Source: Streptomyces sp. T12
GTDB taxonomy: Bacteria > Actinomycetota > Actinomycetes > Streptomycetales > Streptomycetaceae
Direction: 5' to 3'
DNA: 64,000 nucleotides
Assembly (NCBI RefSeq): GCF_028736035.1
Contig: NZ_CP117866.1
Span: forward strand, 7,564,001-7,628,000
The position numbers were made by a program, and so were the translations under genes. The notes beneath the pieces were generated by a model. It saw nothing but the letters and a program-made list of their open reading frames with translations, was not told where the DNA came from and ran no database searches. This document shows positions 48,819-58,379 of the stretch, piece after piece (position 1 is the first letter of the stretch; every line of letters begins with the position of its first letter).

Positions 48819-48867
48819 ATCCGCAAAGTGTTGGCGCGATTACGGTGAGGTGGTAAATGCCCAAGGC

Positions 48868-51249
48868 ATGACCTCTCAGCGCACAGGGCTCACGAGACCC
48901 ACCCGCCGAGCCGTCCTGCTCACAGCGGCGCTCCTGGCCACGGCCACGGCCACGACCGCCATCGCTCCCCCCGCCCGCGCCGCCGACCCCGACCCGGATT
49001 CCTACGACGCCCTCCGCCTGCGCTGGCTCGGCATCGCGCTCGGCGCCGACTACGACCCGAGGGCCGAGCCGTACGCCACCCGCCTCGCCGAAACCGGCAC
49101 CCTCGCCCGCGGCTTCCGGGCCACCATGACCCCCACCCCCACCTCCCTCTGGCCCGGCCACCCGTACGACCCGCCCGGCGGCATCACCCAGAGCTACGGC
49201 CGCCTGTGGACGATGACCCAGGCCTACCTCCAGCCCGGCACCGGCTCCACCGCCGACCCGGCCCTCCTCGCCGACGTCCTGCGTGGCCTCGACCACCTCT
49301 CCGCCACGATCTACAACCCCTCCACCACCCGCTACGGCAACTGGTGGGAATGGCAGATCGGCAGCCCCCGCCTGCTGATGGACATCACGGCCACCCTGTA
49401 CGACCACCTCACCGAGGCGCAGATCGACGCCGCCTGCGCGGCCGTCGACCACTTCATCCCGGACGCGATGCTGACGGACTACTCCGGCACCTCCACCGGC
49501 GCCAACCGGGTCGACCTCTGCCGCGCCGTCGCCCTGCGCGGCATCCTCGGCCGGAGCCCGGCGAAGATCGCGCTCGCCCGTGACGCGCTCTCGCCGGTCT
49601 TCCCGTACGTCACCAAGGGCGACGGCCTCTACGCCGACGGCTCGTTCGTCCAGCACACCTGGGTCGCCTACTCCGGCACCTACGGCCAGGTCCTCCTCGA
49701 CGGCCTCGGCCGCCTCTTCGCCCTGCTCGCCGGGTCCGAGTGGGAGGTGACCGACCCCCACAGGCAGATCGTCCTCGACAGCGTCGAGCGCGCATACGCC
49801 CCGCTCATCCACGACGGGTTGATGATGGACAGCGTCAACGGCCGTGCCATCAGCCGCGGTTACCTCAAGAGCGACGACCGGCACGTCATGCGCAGCGACC
49901 ACTTCCACGGCCAGGGCGTCATCGCCGCCATGGCCCTGCTCGCGGGCGGTGCGAGCGCGGCGGAACGCGAGCGCTGGTACGGCCGTATCAAGGGATGGAT
50001 CGAACGGGACACGGTCACCCCGATCTTGACGGCTCGTCAGTTCGGCGTCGCCGACCTCGCCCGACTGCACGCTGTCGCCGAGTCACCGGTCCCTGCCGCC
50101 CCCGAACCGGCCGGCCACCACCTGTTCGCCGCCATGGACCGAGCCGTCCACCGCCGCCCCGGCTTCGTCGCCAACATCGCCATGGCCAGCGACCGCATCG
50201 CGTACTACGAGTGCGGCAACGGCGAGAACCCGCGCGGCTGGCACACCGGCGCCGGGATGCTCTCCTGGTGGGCCGACGGCCTCGGCGGCCGGGCCGATCG
50301 GCCCGATCGGGCCGATCAGTACACCGACTGGTACTGGCCGACCGTCGACTGGTACCGCCTCCCGGGCACGACCGTCTCCACGAAACGCCTCCCGGACAAG
50401 GCGGGCGGCGAATGGGGCGAGCCCAAGCCCGACGTGCGCTGGGTCGGCGGCACGACCGACGGCGAGTACGCGGCGATCGGGCAGCACCTGAAGGGCCTGG
50501 GGTCGACGCTCGAAGCCCGCAAGTCGTGGTTCTGTGTCGAGGACGCCGTGATCTGCCTCGGGGCCGGGATCACCTGCGCCGACGGAGTCCCCGTCGAGAC
50601 CGTCGTCGACAACCGCAACCTGGGGGAGGGCGGCACCCAGGCCTTCGTGCGCGGCCCGGGCTGGGCGCACCTGGAGGGCCACGGCGGCTGGGTGGTGCCG
50701 TACGGCGATCTGCGCACCCTGCGCGAGGACCGCACCGGCGCCTGGGCCGACATCAACACCACCAGCACGACGGAGCGCCGCACTCGCCGCTGGCAGACCC
50801 TCTGGCTGGACCACGGCACGGACCCGACGGACGCGACGTACGTCTACCTGCTCATGCCCGGCGCCGGTCGGCGCGAGGTCGCGGTCCGGGCCGCGCAGGG
50901 CCGCCGCTGGCTGTCGGTCCTCGCCAACGACCGTGCGCGCCAGGCGGTGCACGTCCCCTCCCTGGGCCTGACGGCCGCCAACTTCTGGCAGCCGGGCACG
51001 GCGGGCCCGCTCACCGTCTCCGCCGGCGCGAGTGTGCTGCTCCGCCGCCGGGGCCGTACCGCTACGCTCTGCGTGAGCGAGCCGCCGCGCACGGGCGAGC
51101 CGCTGGAGATCACCTGGGACCACCCCGTACGCCGGATCCTGCGCGCGGACGACACGGTCGAGATCCTCGCGACGGGCCGCCGACTGCGCCTGCGTGTCAC
51201 TCCGGGGATGGTATGTGCGACCCACCGATGTGAGGTGGCTCTCGGCTGA
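48868..51249 (+). CDS. Secreted polysaccharide lyase family 8 (hyaluronate/chondroitin/xanthan lyase type)
   Basis: The 793-residue protein has a Tat-like signal (TRRAVLLTAALLATATA then AIAPPARAA), an alpha/alpha toroid (about 40-380) and beta-sandwich domains. PL8 marks include NWWEWQIGSPR (catalytic Asn region about 155), the STGANRVDLC segment, FVQHTWVAYSGTYGQVLL (catalytic His, then Tyr), and later GENPRGWHTGAGM. The family cleaves uronic acid-containing polysaccharides by beta-elimination; substrate is not assignable by eye. ATG 48868 is chosen; GTG 48850 is an alternative. No other polysaccharide-use genes are beside it. Confidence 0.88.
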   Translation: MTSQRTGLTRPTRRAVLLTAALLATATATTAIAPPARAADPDPDSYDALRLRWLGIALGADYDPRAEPYATRLAETGTLARGFRATMTPTPTSLWPGHPYDPPGGITQSYGRLWTMTQAYLQPGTGSTADPALLADVLRGLDHLSATIYNPSTTRYGNWWEWQIGSPRLLMDITATLYDHLTEAQIDAACAAVDHFIPDAMLTDYSGTSTGANRVDLCRAVALRGILGRSPAKIALARDALSPVFPYVTKGDGLYADGSFVQHTWVAYSGTYGQVLLDGLGRLFALLAGSEWEVTDPHRQIVLDSVERAYAPLIHDGLMMDSVNGRAISRGYLKSDDRHVMRSDHFHGQGVIAAMALLAGGASAAERERWYGRIKGWIERDTVTPILTARQFGVADLARLHAVAESPVPAAPEPAGHHLFAAMDRAVHRRPGFVANIAMASDRIAYYECGNGENPRGWHTGAGMLSWWADGLGGRADRPDRADQYTDWYWPTVDWYRLPGTTVSTKRLPDKAGGEWGEPKPDVRWVGGTTDGEYAAIGQHLKGLGSTLEARKSWFCVEDAVICLGAGITCADGVPVETVVDNRNLGEGGTQAFVRGPGWAHLEGHGGWVVPYGDLRTLREDRTGAWADINTTSTTERRTRRWQTLWLDHGTDPTDATYVYLLMPGAGRREVAVRAAQGRRWLSVLANDRARQAVHVPSLGLTAANFWQPGTAGPLTVSAGASVLLRRRGRTATLCVSEPPRTGEPLEITWDHPVRRILRADDTVEILATGRRLRLRVTPGMVCATHRCEVALG

Positions 51250-51403
51250 CGACTTTGTGCGACCCCCACAACGCGGATGCCCTCTGAGCAGTCGGAAGGG
51301 CTGCATGCCGTGATGGTTCTGTTCAGTGCTACCAGGAAAACGCTCCGGAGACTGTACGGAGTCAACGGCTCGCTTTCCTTCGTGTCCTTCGTAAGGTCGC
51401 TAC

Positions 51404-52987
51404 ATGACCGTTTTGGATGAGGCACCGGGTGAGCCGATCGACGCCCGCGGGCGGACGGCCGAGCTGCACGAGATCCGTGCGCAGGCGCTGGCCGGCCCGA
51501 GCGAGAAGGCGACCGCGGCGCAGCACGCCAAGGGCAAGCTGACCGCCCGGGAGCGGATCGAGCTGCTCCTGGACCCGGGCACCTTCCGGGAGGTCGAGCA
51601 GCTGCGCCGGCACCGCGCGGTCGGTTTCGGCCTGGAGGCCAAGAAGCCGTACACCGACGGTGTCATCACCGGCTGGGGCACGGTGGAGGGCCGTACGGTC
51701 TTCGTCTACGCCCATGACTTCCGTATCTTCGGCGGTGCGCTGGGCGAGGCCCACGCCACGAAGATCCACAAGATCATGGACATGGCCATCGCGGCCGGGG
51801 CGCCCCTGGTCTCCCTGAACGACGGGGCGGGCGCCCGTATCCAGGAGGGCGTCTCGGCGCTGGCCGGGTACGGCGGCATCTTCCAGCGCAACACCAAGGC
51901 GTCGGGTGTCATCCCGCAGATCAGCGTGATGCTCGGCCCGTGCGCGGGCGGCGCGGCGTACAGCCCCGCCCTGACGGACTTCGTCTTCATGGTCCGCGAG
52001 ACCTCGCAGATGTTCATCACCGGCCCGGACGTGGTCAAGGCGGTGACGGGCGAGGAGATCACCCAGAACGGCCTGGGCGGCGCGGACGTCCACGCCGAGA
52101 CCTCCGGCGTCTGCCACTTCGCGTACGACGACGAGGAGACGTGCATCGCCGAGGTGCGCTACCTGCTGTCGTTGCTGCCCCAGAACAACCGCGAGAACCC
52201 GCCCCGGGTGGACTCCTCGGACGCCGCCGACCGCCGGTCGGACGTCCTGCTGGACCTGGTCCCGGCGGACGGCAACCGGCCGTACGACATGGCCAAGGTC
52301 ATCGAGGAGATCGTCGACGACGGCGAGTACCTTGAGGTCCACGAGCGCTGGGCGCGGAACATCATCTGCGCGCTGGCCCGCCTCGACGGTCAGGTCGTGG
52401 GCATCGTGGCCAACCAGCCCCAGTGCCTCGCCGGTGTCCTGGACATCGAGGCATCGGAAAAAGCTGCGCGCTTTGTCCAGATGTGTGACGCTTTTAACAT
52501 CCCGATCGTCACTTTCCTGGACGTCCCCGGGTTCCTCCCCGGCGTCGACCAGGAACACGGCGGAATCATCCGGCACGGCGCGAAGCTGCTCTACGCCTAC
52601 TGCAACGCGACGGTGCCGCGGATCTCGCTGATCCTGCGCAAGGCGTACGGAGGCGCGTACATCGTCATGGACAGCCAGTCCATCGGTGCCGACCTCACGT
52701 ATGCCTGGCCGACGAACGAGATCGCAGTGATGGGCGCGGAAGGTGCGGCCAACGTCATCTTCCGCCGGCAGATCGCCGAGGCCGAGGACCCCGAGGCCAT
52801 GCGGGCCCGCATGGTCAAGGAGTACAAGTCCGAGCTCATGCACCCGTACTACGCGGCCGAGCGTGGCCTGGTGGACGACGTGATCGACCCCGCGGAGACC
52901 CGCGAGGTGCTCATCCGCTCCCTGGCGATGCTCCAGACCAAGCACGCCGACCTGCCGTCCCGCAAGCACGGCAACCCCCCGCAGTAA
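51404..52987 (+). CDS. accB: Acyl-CoA carboxylase carboxyltransferase beta subunit
   Basis: Transfers the carboxyl group from biotin to acetyl- or propionyl-CoA, giving malonyl- or methylmalonyl-CoA. The 527-residue protein has N- and C-terminal carboxyltransferase halves: GKLTARERIELLLDPGTF, SLNDGAGARIQEGV, the oxyanion loop LGPCAGGAAYSPAL, and later FLDVPGFLPGVDQEHGGIIR, RKAYGGAYIVM, GAEGAANVIFRR. With the tiny epsilon gene next to it, the pair matches accB-accE of S. coelicolor (from memory), not pccB. The biotinylated alpha subunit is encoded elsewhere. Confidence 0.93.
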   Translation: MTVLDEAPGEPIDARGRTAELHEIRAQALAGPSEKATAAQHAKGKLTARERIELLLDPGTFREVEQLRRHRAVGFGLEAKKPYTDGVITGWGTVEGRTVFVYAHDFRIFGGALGEAHATKIHKIMDMAIAAGAPLVSLNDGAGARIQEGVSALAGYGGIFQRNTKASGVIPQISVMLGPCAGGAAYSPALTDFVFMVRETSQMFITGPDVVKAVTGEEITQNGLGGADVHAETSGVCHFAYDDEETCIAEVRYLLSLLPQNNRENPPRVDSSDAADRRSDVLLDLVPADGNRPYDMAKVIEEIVDDGEYLEVHERWARNIICALARLDGQVVGIVANQPQCLAGVLDIEASEKAARFVQMCDAFNIPIVTFLDVPGFLPGVDQEHGGIIRHGAKLLYAYCNATVPRISLILRKAYGGAYIVMDSQSIGADLTYAWPTNEIAVMGAEGAANVIFRRQIAEAEDPEAMRARMVKEYKSELMHPYYAAERGLVDDVIDPAETREVLIRSLAMLQTKHADLPSRKHGNPPQ

Positions 52988-53044
52988 CCCAGCGGATCCT
53001 TCGCGGTACCCCCGCGGAAACCTCTCTCACGGAGACTGTGACCT

Positions 53045-53239
53045 ATGAACACCCCTGACATCCGCGTCGAGAAGGGCCACGCCGAGCCCGAGGAAGTCGC
53101 GGCCATCACCGCGATCCTCCTGGCCCGCGCCGCCGCCCAGCCGTCCGACACCGCCCCCTCCCACCGCGGCCGCGCGAAGGCGGGCTGGCGGCGCCTGGAG
53201 CGCGAGCCCGGGTTCCGGGCCCCGCACAGCTGGCGCTGA
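53045..53239 (+). CDS. accE: Acyl-CoA carboxylase epsilon subunit
   Basis: A 64-residue protein with the epsilon pattern: IRVEKGHAEPEEVAAITAIL at the start, an Ala-rich linker, and a WRRLEREPGFRAPHSWR tail. In S. coelicolor this subunit strengthens the alpha-beta complex and raises activity. It starts 57 bases after accB, with CGGAGA before the ATG, and is followed by a strong terminator. Confidence 0.9.
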   Translation: MNTPDIRVEKGHAEPEEVAAITAILLARAAAQPSDTAPSHRGRAKAGWRRLEREPGFRAPHSWR

Positions 53240-53347
53240 GCGCTTCACGACGCTTACGGCCCCGTTCTCCCGGCTGGGAGGGCGGGGCCGTGGCGTTGCC
53301 GGGGAGCCTGGGAGGCTGCCGGGGCCCCACGCCCCTCCTCAAACACC

Positions 53348-53387
53348 TGCGGCCCCCGTCCCTCCCACAGGAGGAACGGGGGCCGCA
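53348..53387. terminator. Bidirectional terminator between accE and cvnD2
   Basis: TGCGGCCCCCGT (53348-53359) pairs with ACGGGGGCCGCA (53376-53387); inner CCTCC and GGAGG also pair around CACA. It ends the accBE unit and the convergent conservon. Confidence 0.8.
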
Positions 53388-53422
53388 AGCGAAACGGGCC
53401 AGAGAGGGCCGCTGAGCAACCG

Positions 53423-54004
53423 CTACCGCAGCCGCGCCATCAGCGCGTGCTCGACCAGCGTGATCAGCGCCGACTTGGCGTCCGCGCGGTGGCGGGCGTC
53501 CGTCGTGATGATCGGGGTGTCCGGACCGATCTGGAGAGCCTCACGGACCTCGTCCGGGTTGTACGGCTGGTTGCCGTCGAAGCCGTTCAGCGCGATCACG
53601 AACGGCAGACCGCTGTTCTCGAAGTAGTCGACCGCGGGGAAGCAGTCGGCGAGACGGCGGGTGTCCACCAGGACGATGGCGCCGATGGCGCCGCGCACCA
53701 GGTCGTCCCACATGAACCAGAAGCGGTCCTGGCCGGGGGTGCCGAACAGGTACAGGATCAGGTCCTGGTCCAGGGTGATACGGCCGAAGTCCATGGCGAC
53801 CGTCGTGGTCGTCTTGTCTCCGGTGTGGGTGAGGTCGTCGATGCCCGCCGAAGCGGAAGTCATCACGGCCTCTGTGCGCAGCGGGTTGATCTCCGAGACG
53901 GCGCCGACGAACGTGGTCTTGCCCACGCCGAAGCCGCCCGCCACCACGATCTTCGCGGACGTGGTGGAGCGGGAAGGACCGCCGCTAGAGCTTGCGAAGT
54001 CCAC
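53423..54004 (-). CDS. cvnD2: Conservon small GTPase CvnD (second conservon)
   Basis: The 193-residue Ras-like GTPase is the output of a conservon, a G-protein-coupled-like module of actinobacteria. P-loop VAGGFGVGKTTFVGAV, switch region with TTTTVAMDFGRITL, G3 FGTPGQDRFWFMWDDL; the G4 site reads NGFD in place of NKxD, normal for this family. Start is GTG 54004, overlapping the cvnC2 end by 20 bases. Near-identical to the CvnD at 58768. The name follows S. coelicolor order from memory. Confidence 0.92.
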   Translation of the reverse strand: MDFASSSGGPSRSTTSAKIVVAGGFGVGKTTFVGAVSEINPLRTEAVMTSASAGIDDLTHTGDKTTTTVAMDFGRITLDQDLILYLFGTPGQDRFWFMWDDLVRGAIGAIVLVDTRRLADCFPAVDYFENSGLPFVIALNGFDGNQPYNPDEVREALQIGPDTPIITTDARHRADAKSALITLVEHALMARLR

Positions 54005-54557
54005 TGAGCACCCTTTCGAGCAGTGTCACGTCTGGCTGGCCGCCGGCGTTCTCGTCGCCGCCGGGCTGATGGATGGCGACCAGGCCCGCCTCCGCCAAGT
54101 CGGCGACGAGGATCCTGGCCACGCCGAGAGGGATCGTCAGGAGGGCGGAGACTTCCGCCACCGACTTGATCTCGCGGCAGAGGTTGCAGATCCGCTGATG
54201 CTCGGGCAACTGGCCCTGCATCTGGTGCGGCTGCGCGGTGGTGTGCACCAGCGCCTCGATGGCGAGCTGGTAGCGCGGGCGCGTCCGTCCGCCGGTCATG
54301 GCGTACGGGCGCACCAGGGGGTTGTTCGTCGCCCCGGCGGGCGCCGGCTCAGGGGCGCGTCGCTGCGGCTGCACCGGCTGGATACGCGGCGCCGGCGGCT
54401 GGTCGTACGGCGAGGGCCCGGGGCCCTGCGGGGCGTACGGCTGACGCTGGCTCGGCTGGGAGGGGAAGTTGTACCGGTTCTGGGAACCGTCGCCGTGCCC
54501 TTGGCCAGGACCGTACGACCAGTTGCCCGATGACGAACCGTCTGGGGGTGTTGCCAC
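53985..54557 (-). CDS. cvnC2: Conservon DUF742 protein CvnC (second conservon)
   Basis: The 190-residue protein has a Pro/Gln/Gly-rich N-terminal half and a conserved DUF742 C-terminal half with a winged-helix look: LVRPYAMTGGRTRPRYQLAI, HQRICNLCREIKSVAEVSAL, PLGVARILVADLAEAGLVAI, LLERVLSGLRKL. In Cvn systems it joins CvnA, B and D at the membrane. GTG 54557 is chosen for its GGAGGAGA site. The N-terminal extension is longer than in the sister copy (190 against 132 residues). Confidence 0.9.
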   Translation of the reverse strand: MATPPDGSSSGNWSYGPGQGHGDGSQNRYNFPSQPSQRQPYAPQGPGPSPYDQPPAPRIQPVQPQRRAPEPAPAGATNNPLVRPYAMTGGRTRPRYQLAIEALVHTTAQPHQMQGQLPEHQRICNLCREIKSVAEVSALLTIPLGVARILVADLAEAGLVAIHQPGGDENAGGQPDVTLLERVLSGLRKL

Positions 54558-54652
54558 TTTCTCTCCTCCTCCGACTGTGCCTGGCACCCATCATGTGGAG
54601 CCGCGTCCCGAAACCTTACGGCCCCGGGACGCCAAAACGCACCGACTGTCTG

Positions 54653-55075
54653 TTAGTTGAGCAGGCTGCCTTGAAGCTCCGCACGCAGGTCCGGCGTGAG
54701 GACGGTACCGGCACGGTCGACCAGAAGCGCCATCTCGTACCCAATGAGGCCGATGTCCGCCTCGGGGTGTGCGAGAACGGCAAGTGACGAACCGTCGGAG
54801 ATGGACATGATGAAGAGGAATCCCCGCTCCATCTCCACAACCGTCTGGTTAACGCTGCCACCCTCGAAGATGCGGGAGGCGCCTGCCGTCAGAGACGTCA
54901 GACCGGAGGCGACGGCCGCGAGCTGGTCGGCGCGGTCGCGCGGGAAGCCTTCGGACATCGCCAGAAGGAGTCCGTCGGCGGAGACCACCACCGTGTGCGA
55001 CACCCCGGGGGTGTTGTCCACGAAGTTGGTGATCAACCAGTTCAGGTTCTGTGCCGCCTGGCTCATCGGGCTCAC
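54653..55075 (-). CDS. cvnB2: Conservon roadblock/LC7 protein CvnB (second conservon)
   Basis: The 140-residue roadblock/LC7 protein (AAQNLNWLITNFVDNTPGVS, VVVSADGLLLAMSEGFPRDR, GSSLAVLAHPEADIGLIGYE) is thought to act as the GAP-like partner of CvnD. GTG 55075 follows AGGAG by seven bases and begins just after the cvnA2 stop; an ATG three codons in is possible. About 95% like the sister CvnB by eye. Confidence 0.9.
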   Translation of the reverse strand: MSPMSQAAQNLNWLITNFVDNTPGVSHTVVVSADGLLLAMSEGFPRDRADQLAAVASGLTSLTAGASRIFEGGSVNQTVVEMERGFLFIMSISDGSSLAVLAHPEADIGLIGYEMALLVDRAGTVLTPDLRAELQGSLLN

Positions 55076-55076
55076 A

Positions 55077-58000
55077 CTAACGCTCCTGGTTGTAGGTGCT
55101 GTCAGGACCACTGTGTTGATTCCTAGTGGCCTGGCCGTTCGTTTCGCTTCCCGCGCTGCGTCCCCGCTGGACCCCGCGGCGCAGGTTGCTCAGCCTGCCC
55201 CGGACGTCTTCGGGAGCGCGGGAGATCTGTGGACCTCCCTGGGGGGTGGTCTCGGCGGCTCCCTCGACCAGGTTGGCCTTGGGTACCCGCCGCGGCAGGC
55301 CGGAGGAGGTCACCCCGCCCGCCTTGGGCTTCCGGAGCTGCGAGGCCTGCTGCCACCGCGCGTCGTTGGACGAGCGCCAGCTGCTGTCGCCGTTGCTCTC
55401 CGGCGTGGGGGCCGGCGATTCCTGCCGCACCGGCCGAGCGCCGTTGGTGCCGCTCGCGGCGGATCCACGGCGGGGGAGCCCGGCGTCGGTCATGGCGTGG
55501 GCGGCGGGGGAGGCCGGTCCCGGACGGTCGAAGCCTACGCGGTCGCGCTCGCTCGAGTCATCGGCCTGCGCAGATTCCGTTTCCGGAGAGTACTGGTCCT
55601 GATACCCGTTGCGGTAGCCGTTCGACTGCGGCTGCTGCGGCCAGTCGTCCTGGTGGCGCCGCTGCTCGAAGGCCGGGAAGGTCTCCGGGGCCGAGGCGCT
55701 CGCGGCCGCGGGCTCCTCGCGGGCCGCCTCCGGATACGAGGGCTCGGGGTAGCCGCCGCCCGACGAGAAGGTGTCGTTCTGCTGCAGGCCCCCGTTCGGC
55801 GCGTAGTACGTGTCGTCGTACGACGCCCGCTGCTGCTCCTCGTACGACGGCCGCTGCTGCTCCTCGTACGACGGCCGCTGCTGCTCCTCGTACGGCGTCT
55901 GCCGCTGCTCCTCGTACGACTGGCGCTGCTCCTCGTACGACGGCTGCGGGTCGAACCCGCCGCGCTGCTCGGGGAAGCCGCTCTGGCCGTCGTAGGCCGG
56001 CTGACCGGTGAAGTCGTCGTACCCGGGTGCGTCAGGGGACTCCTGGCCGTGGCTCTGGGCCTCCAGGGCCGCACGGCGCTCCTCGCGCATCAGGGAGCGG
56101 CCGACGGGGTCCAGCTCGCGGATGTCGTCGGGGACCTCGGTGTAGCGGCTGTCGTCGAAGCCGAGCTCCGCGGCCGTACGCATCGGCACCTGGTTGAAGT
56201 TCTCACCCTGGAAGTGCTGCTCCGGGATGATCTGCGAGACGGTGAACTCGTCGGCGGCCGGCTGCTGCTCGCCGCCACCACCGTGGGTGATCGCGTCCGG
56301 CAGCATGACCAGCGAGGTAGTGCCGGCCTGCTCGCCGGAGGGGCGCAGCTGCACGCGGATGCCGTGCCGGTCGGACAGCCGGCCGACCACGAACAGGCCC
56401 ATGCGCTGGGAGATCGCGGCGTCCACGGTCGGCGGGTTGGCCAGCTTGTGGTTGATGTCCGCGAAGTCCTCGGCGGTGAGGCCGATGCCCTTGTCGTGGA
56501 TCTCGATCATGACCCGGCCGTCGGGGAGACGGGTGGCCGTCACGCGGACCTTGGTCTGCGGGGAGGAGAACGTCGTCGCGTTCTCCAGGAGCTCGGCGAG
56601 CAGGTGCACGAGGTCGGTCACGGCGCGGCCGTGGATCTCGGCCTCGGGGACGCCCGACAGCTCGATGCGCTCGTACTGCTCCACCTCGGAGGAGGCGGCG
56701 CGCAGCACGTCGACCAGCGGGACCGGCTGGTCCCAGCGGCGGCCGGGCTCCTCGCCGGCGAGGACGAGGAGGTTCTCGCCGTTGCGGCGCATACGGGTCG
56801 CGAGGTGGTCCAGGCGGAAGAGGTTCTCCAGCTGGTCCGGGTCGGCCTCGTTGTTCTCCAGGTCGGTGATCAGGGTCAGCTGGCCCTCGATCAGCGACTG
56901 GTTGCGGCGCGAGAGGTTGGTGAAGATCGCGTTGATGTTGCCCCGCAGCAGGGCCTGCTCGGCGGCGAGCCGGACGGCCTCGCGGTGGACCTGGTCGAAG
57001 GCGCGGGCGACTTCGCCGATCTCGTCGCGGGTGTTGATCGGGATGGGCTGGACGCGGGTGTCCACGCGGCCCGGGTCGGTGCGCGAGAGCTGGTCGACCA
57101 GCATCGGCAGGCGCTGCTCGGCGATGCCGAAGGCGGCGTTGCGCAGCTGGCGCATCGCGCGGCTCATCTGGCGGGCGACCATGCCGGCCAGGATGAACGC
57201 GGCGAGCAGAGCGACCACGACGGCGGCACCGGTGATGAGGGCGTCGCGCTTGGCGTCGTCGGAGATGGCCGAGGCCTCGTTCACCGCGGTGTTGGCGAGG
57301 TCGTTCTCGATGTCGCGGTAGGCGTTGTACTTGAGGGTGTTGACCGCCCACCAGTTCTCGGCGGTGATGCCCTGCCGGGCGAGCGTGGCACGCTCGCTGG
57401 TGTCCGTGGACCGCAGCTGGGCCAGCGCTCCGACCATCTTGGTCGGGTCGGACGGCGGCGCGACGTAGTCGGGGTTCTTCTGCTTGGCCGCCGTGGCCAT
57501 CGCCACGCCCTCGGCCCGGATTTCCTTCTTGGCGATGTCGAGCTTCTGGTTGTCCTGCTCGGTGCCACCGCTGATGTACTCCTGGATGGCGATGCCCTCC
57601 AGGTACGCGTACGAGGAGAGGGCGACACGCTGCCGGGCCAGGTCCGAGGCCTTGGGGCCGGGCTTGATCAGCATGTGCATGCCGATGGAGCGCTGCAGGG
57701 ACAGGGCGCCCTTGGTGAGCGAGATGGCGTAGACGGTACGGCCGTAGCTGGTGATGTTGCCGGTACCGAGGCCCAGCTCGTTGGAGAACTCGAGCAGCCG
57801 GTGCTCGACCTCGACGTAGCCTTCCTCGGTCTGTACGCCGGTGAGCTTGTCGGTGTAGGCGGCGGCGCGCAGCTCCGCCAGGTCCGGCTCCACCTCACGG
57901 AAGCGCTCCAGACGGCGGACCAGGTTGGGGCGGTCCGGCATGTTCTGGGCGGCCTCGTCGAAGGCGTCGGCGGCCTTGTCGGTGTTGTCGCGGGCCTGGA

Positions 58001-58379
58001 CGACCGCCTTGTCGTCCTGTCCCTTGCCCTGGAGCAGGGGAGCGGCGGTCGAGTCGCGCTCGACGAGGAGGGCGTCGCCGTAAGCCCCGGCGGCGGCCAC
58101 CAGACGCGCGGTGTTCTCCGCGTCCTCGGCCTCCTGCCAGGTGTCGATCGAGCTCTTCACCTGGAAGCCGCCCATGACGAGGCCGACCATCACGGGTATG
58201 AGCAGGATCGCGTTCAGCCGGGTCGGCACGCGCCAGTTGCGCGGCGAGAGACGGCCGCCGCTTGGGGCGGGCGCCGCCGTTGGTTCCGATCCGGGCACAG
58301 GGGCGGGCGCCGCTCCGCGCGGCGGCGGGGTGAAGTTGCCCCGGGCCGACGGCTCGGGACTGCTCTTGCTTCGCCTCAC
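55077..58379 (-). CDS. cvnA2: Conservon sensor kinase-like protein CvnA (second conservon)
   Basis: Membrane sensor of about 1100 residues. A basic and Pro-rich start, TM1 (about 55-73), an extracellular nitrate-sensor-like helical domain (about 80-375), TM2 (about 380-405), a HAMP-like segment, a helical stretch with LDHLATRMRRNGENLLVLAG and an HATPase domain (LAELLENATTFSSP, IEIHDKGIGL, MGLFVVGRLS). The tail (from about 720) is long and disordered, with YEEQ repeats. From family knowledge it acts as sensor for the GTPase module, with kinase activity uncertain. GTG 58379 after GGAAGG is the chosen start; the frame is open further upstream. Confidence 0.88.
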   Translation of the reverse strand: MRRSKSSPEPSARGNFTPPPRGAAPAPVPGSEPTAAPAPSGGRLSPRNWRVPTRLNAILLIPVMVGLVMGGFQVKSSIDTWQEAEDAENTARLVAAAGAYGDALLVERDSTAAPLLQGKGQDDKAVVQARDNTDKAADAFDEAAQNMPDRPNLVRRLERFREVEPDLAELRAAAYTDKLTGVQTEEGYVEVEHRLLEFSNELGLGTGNITSYGRTVYAISLTKGALSLQRSIGMHMLIKPGPKASDLARQRVALSSYAYLEGIAIQEYISGGTEQDNQKLDIAKKEIRAEGVAMATAAKQKNPDYVAPPSDPTKMVGALAQLRSTDTSERATLARQGITAENWWAVNTLKYNAYRDIENDLANTAVNEASAISDDAKRDALITGAAVVVALLAAFILAGMVARQMSRAMRQLRNAAFGIAEQRLPMLVDQLSRTDPGRVDTRVQPIPINTRDEIGEVARAFDQVHREAVRLAAEQALLRGNINAIFTNLSRRNQSLIEGQLTLITDLENNEADPDQLENLFRLDHLATRMRRNGENLLVLAGEEPGRRWDQPVPLVDVLRAASSEVEQYERIELSGVPEAEIHGRAVTDLVHLLAELLENATTFSSPQTKVRVTATRLPDGRVMIEIHDKGIGLTAEDFADINHKLANPPTVDAAISQRMGLFVVGRLSDRHGIRVQLRPSGEQAGTTSLVMLPDAITHGGGGEQQPAADEFTVSQIIPEQHFQGENFNQVPMRTAAELGFDDSRYTEVPDDIRELDPVGRSLMREERRAALEAQSHGQESPDAPGYDDFTGQPAYDGQSGFPEQRGGFDPQPSYEEQRQSYEEQRQTPYEEQQRPSYEEQQRPSYEEQQRASYDDTYYAPNGGLQQNDTFSSGGGYPEPSYPEAAREEPAAASASAPETFPAFEQRRHQDDWPQQPQSNGYRNGYQDQYSPETESAQADDSSERDRVGFDRPGPASPAAHAMTDAGLPRRGSAASGTNGARPVRQESPAPTPESNGDSSWRSSNDARWQQASQLRKPKAGGVTSSGLPRRVPKANLVEGAAETTPQGGPQISRAPEDVRGRLSNLRRGVQRGRSAGSETNGQATRNQHSGPDSTYNQER
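55816..55950 (-). repeat. In-frame 24-bp tandem repeats in cvnA2
   Basis: About six tandem units of roughly 24 bases, starting TCGTACGACGGC on the plus strand, encode YEEQQRPS-like octapeptides (SYEEQRQ, TPYEEQQRP, SYEEQQRA). Two units are almost identical. They lie in the disordered C-terminal tail. Confidence 0.85.

Noticed and set aside
51404..52987. Propionyl-CoA carboxylase pccB
   Set aside because: The adjacent epsilon gene and gene order point to accB-accE, although substrate ranges overlap.
55816..55950. CRISPR-like array
   Set aside because: The repeats are tandem, have no unique spacers and encode an in-frame protein repeat of CvnA2.
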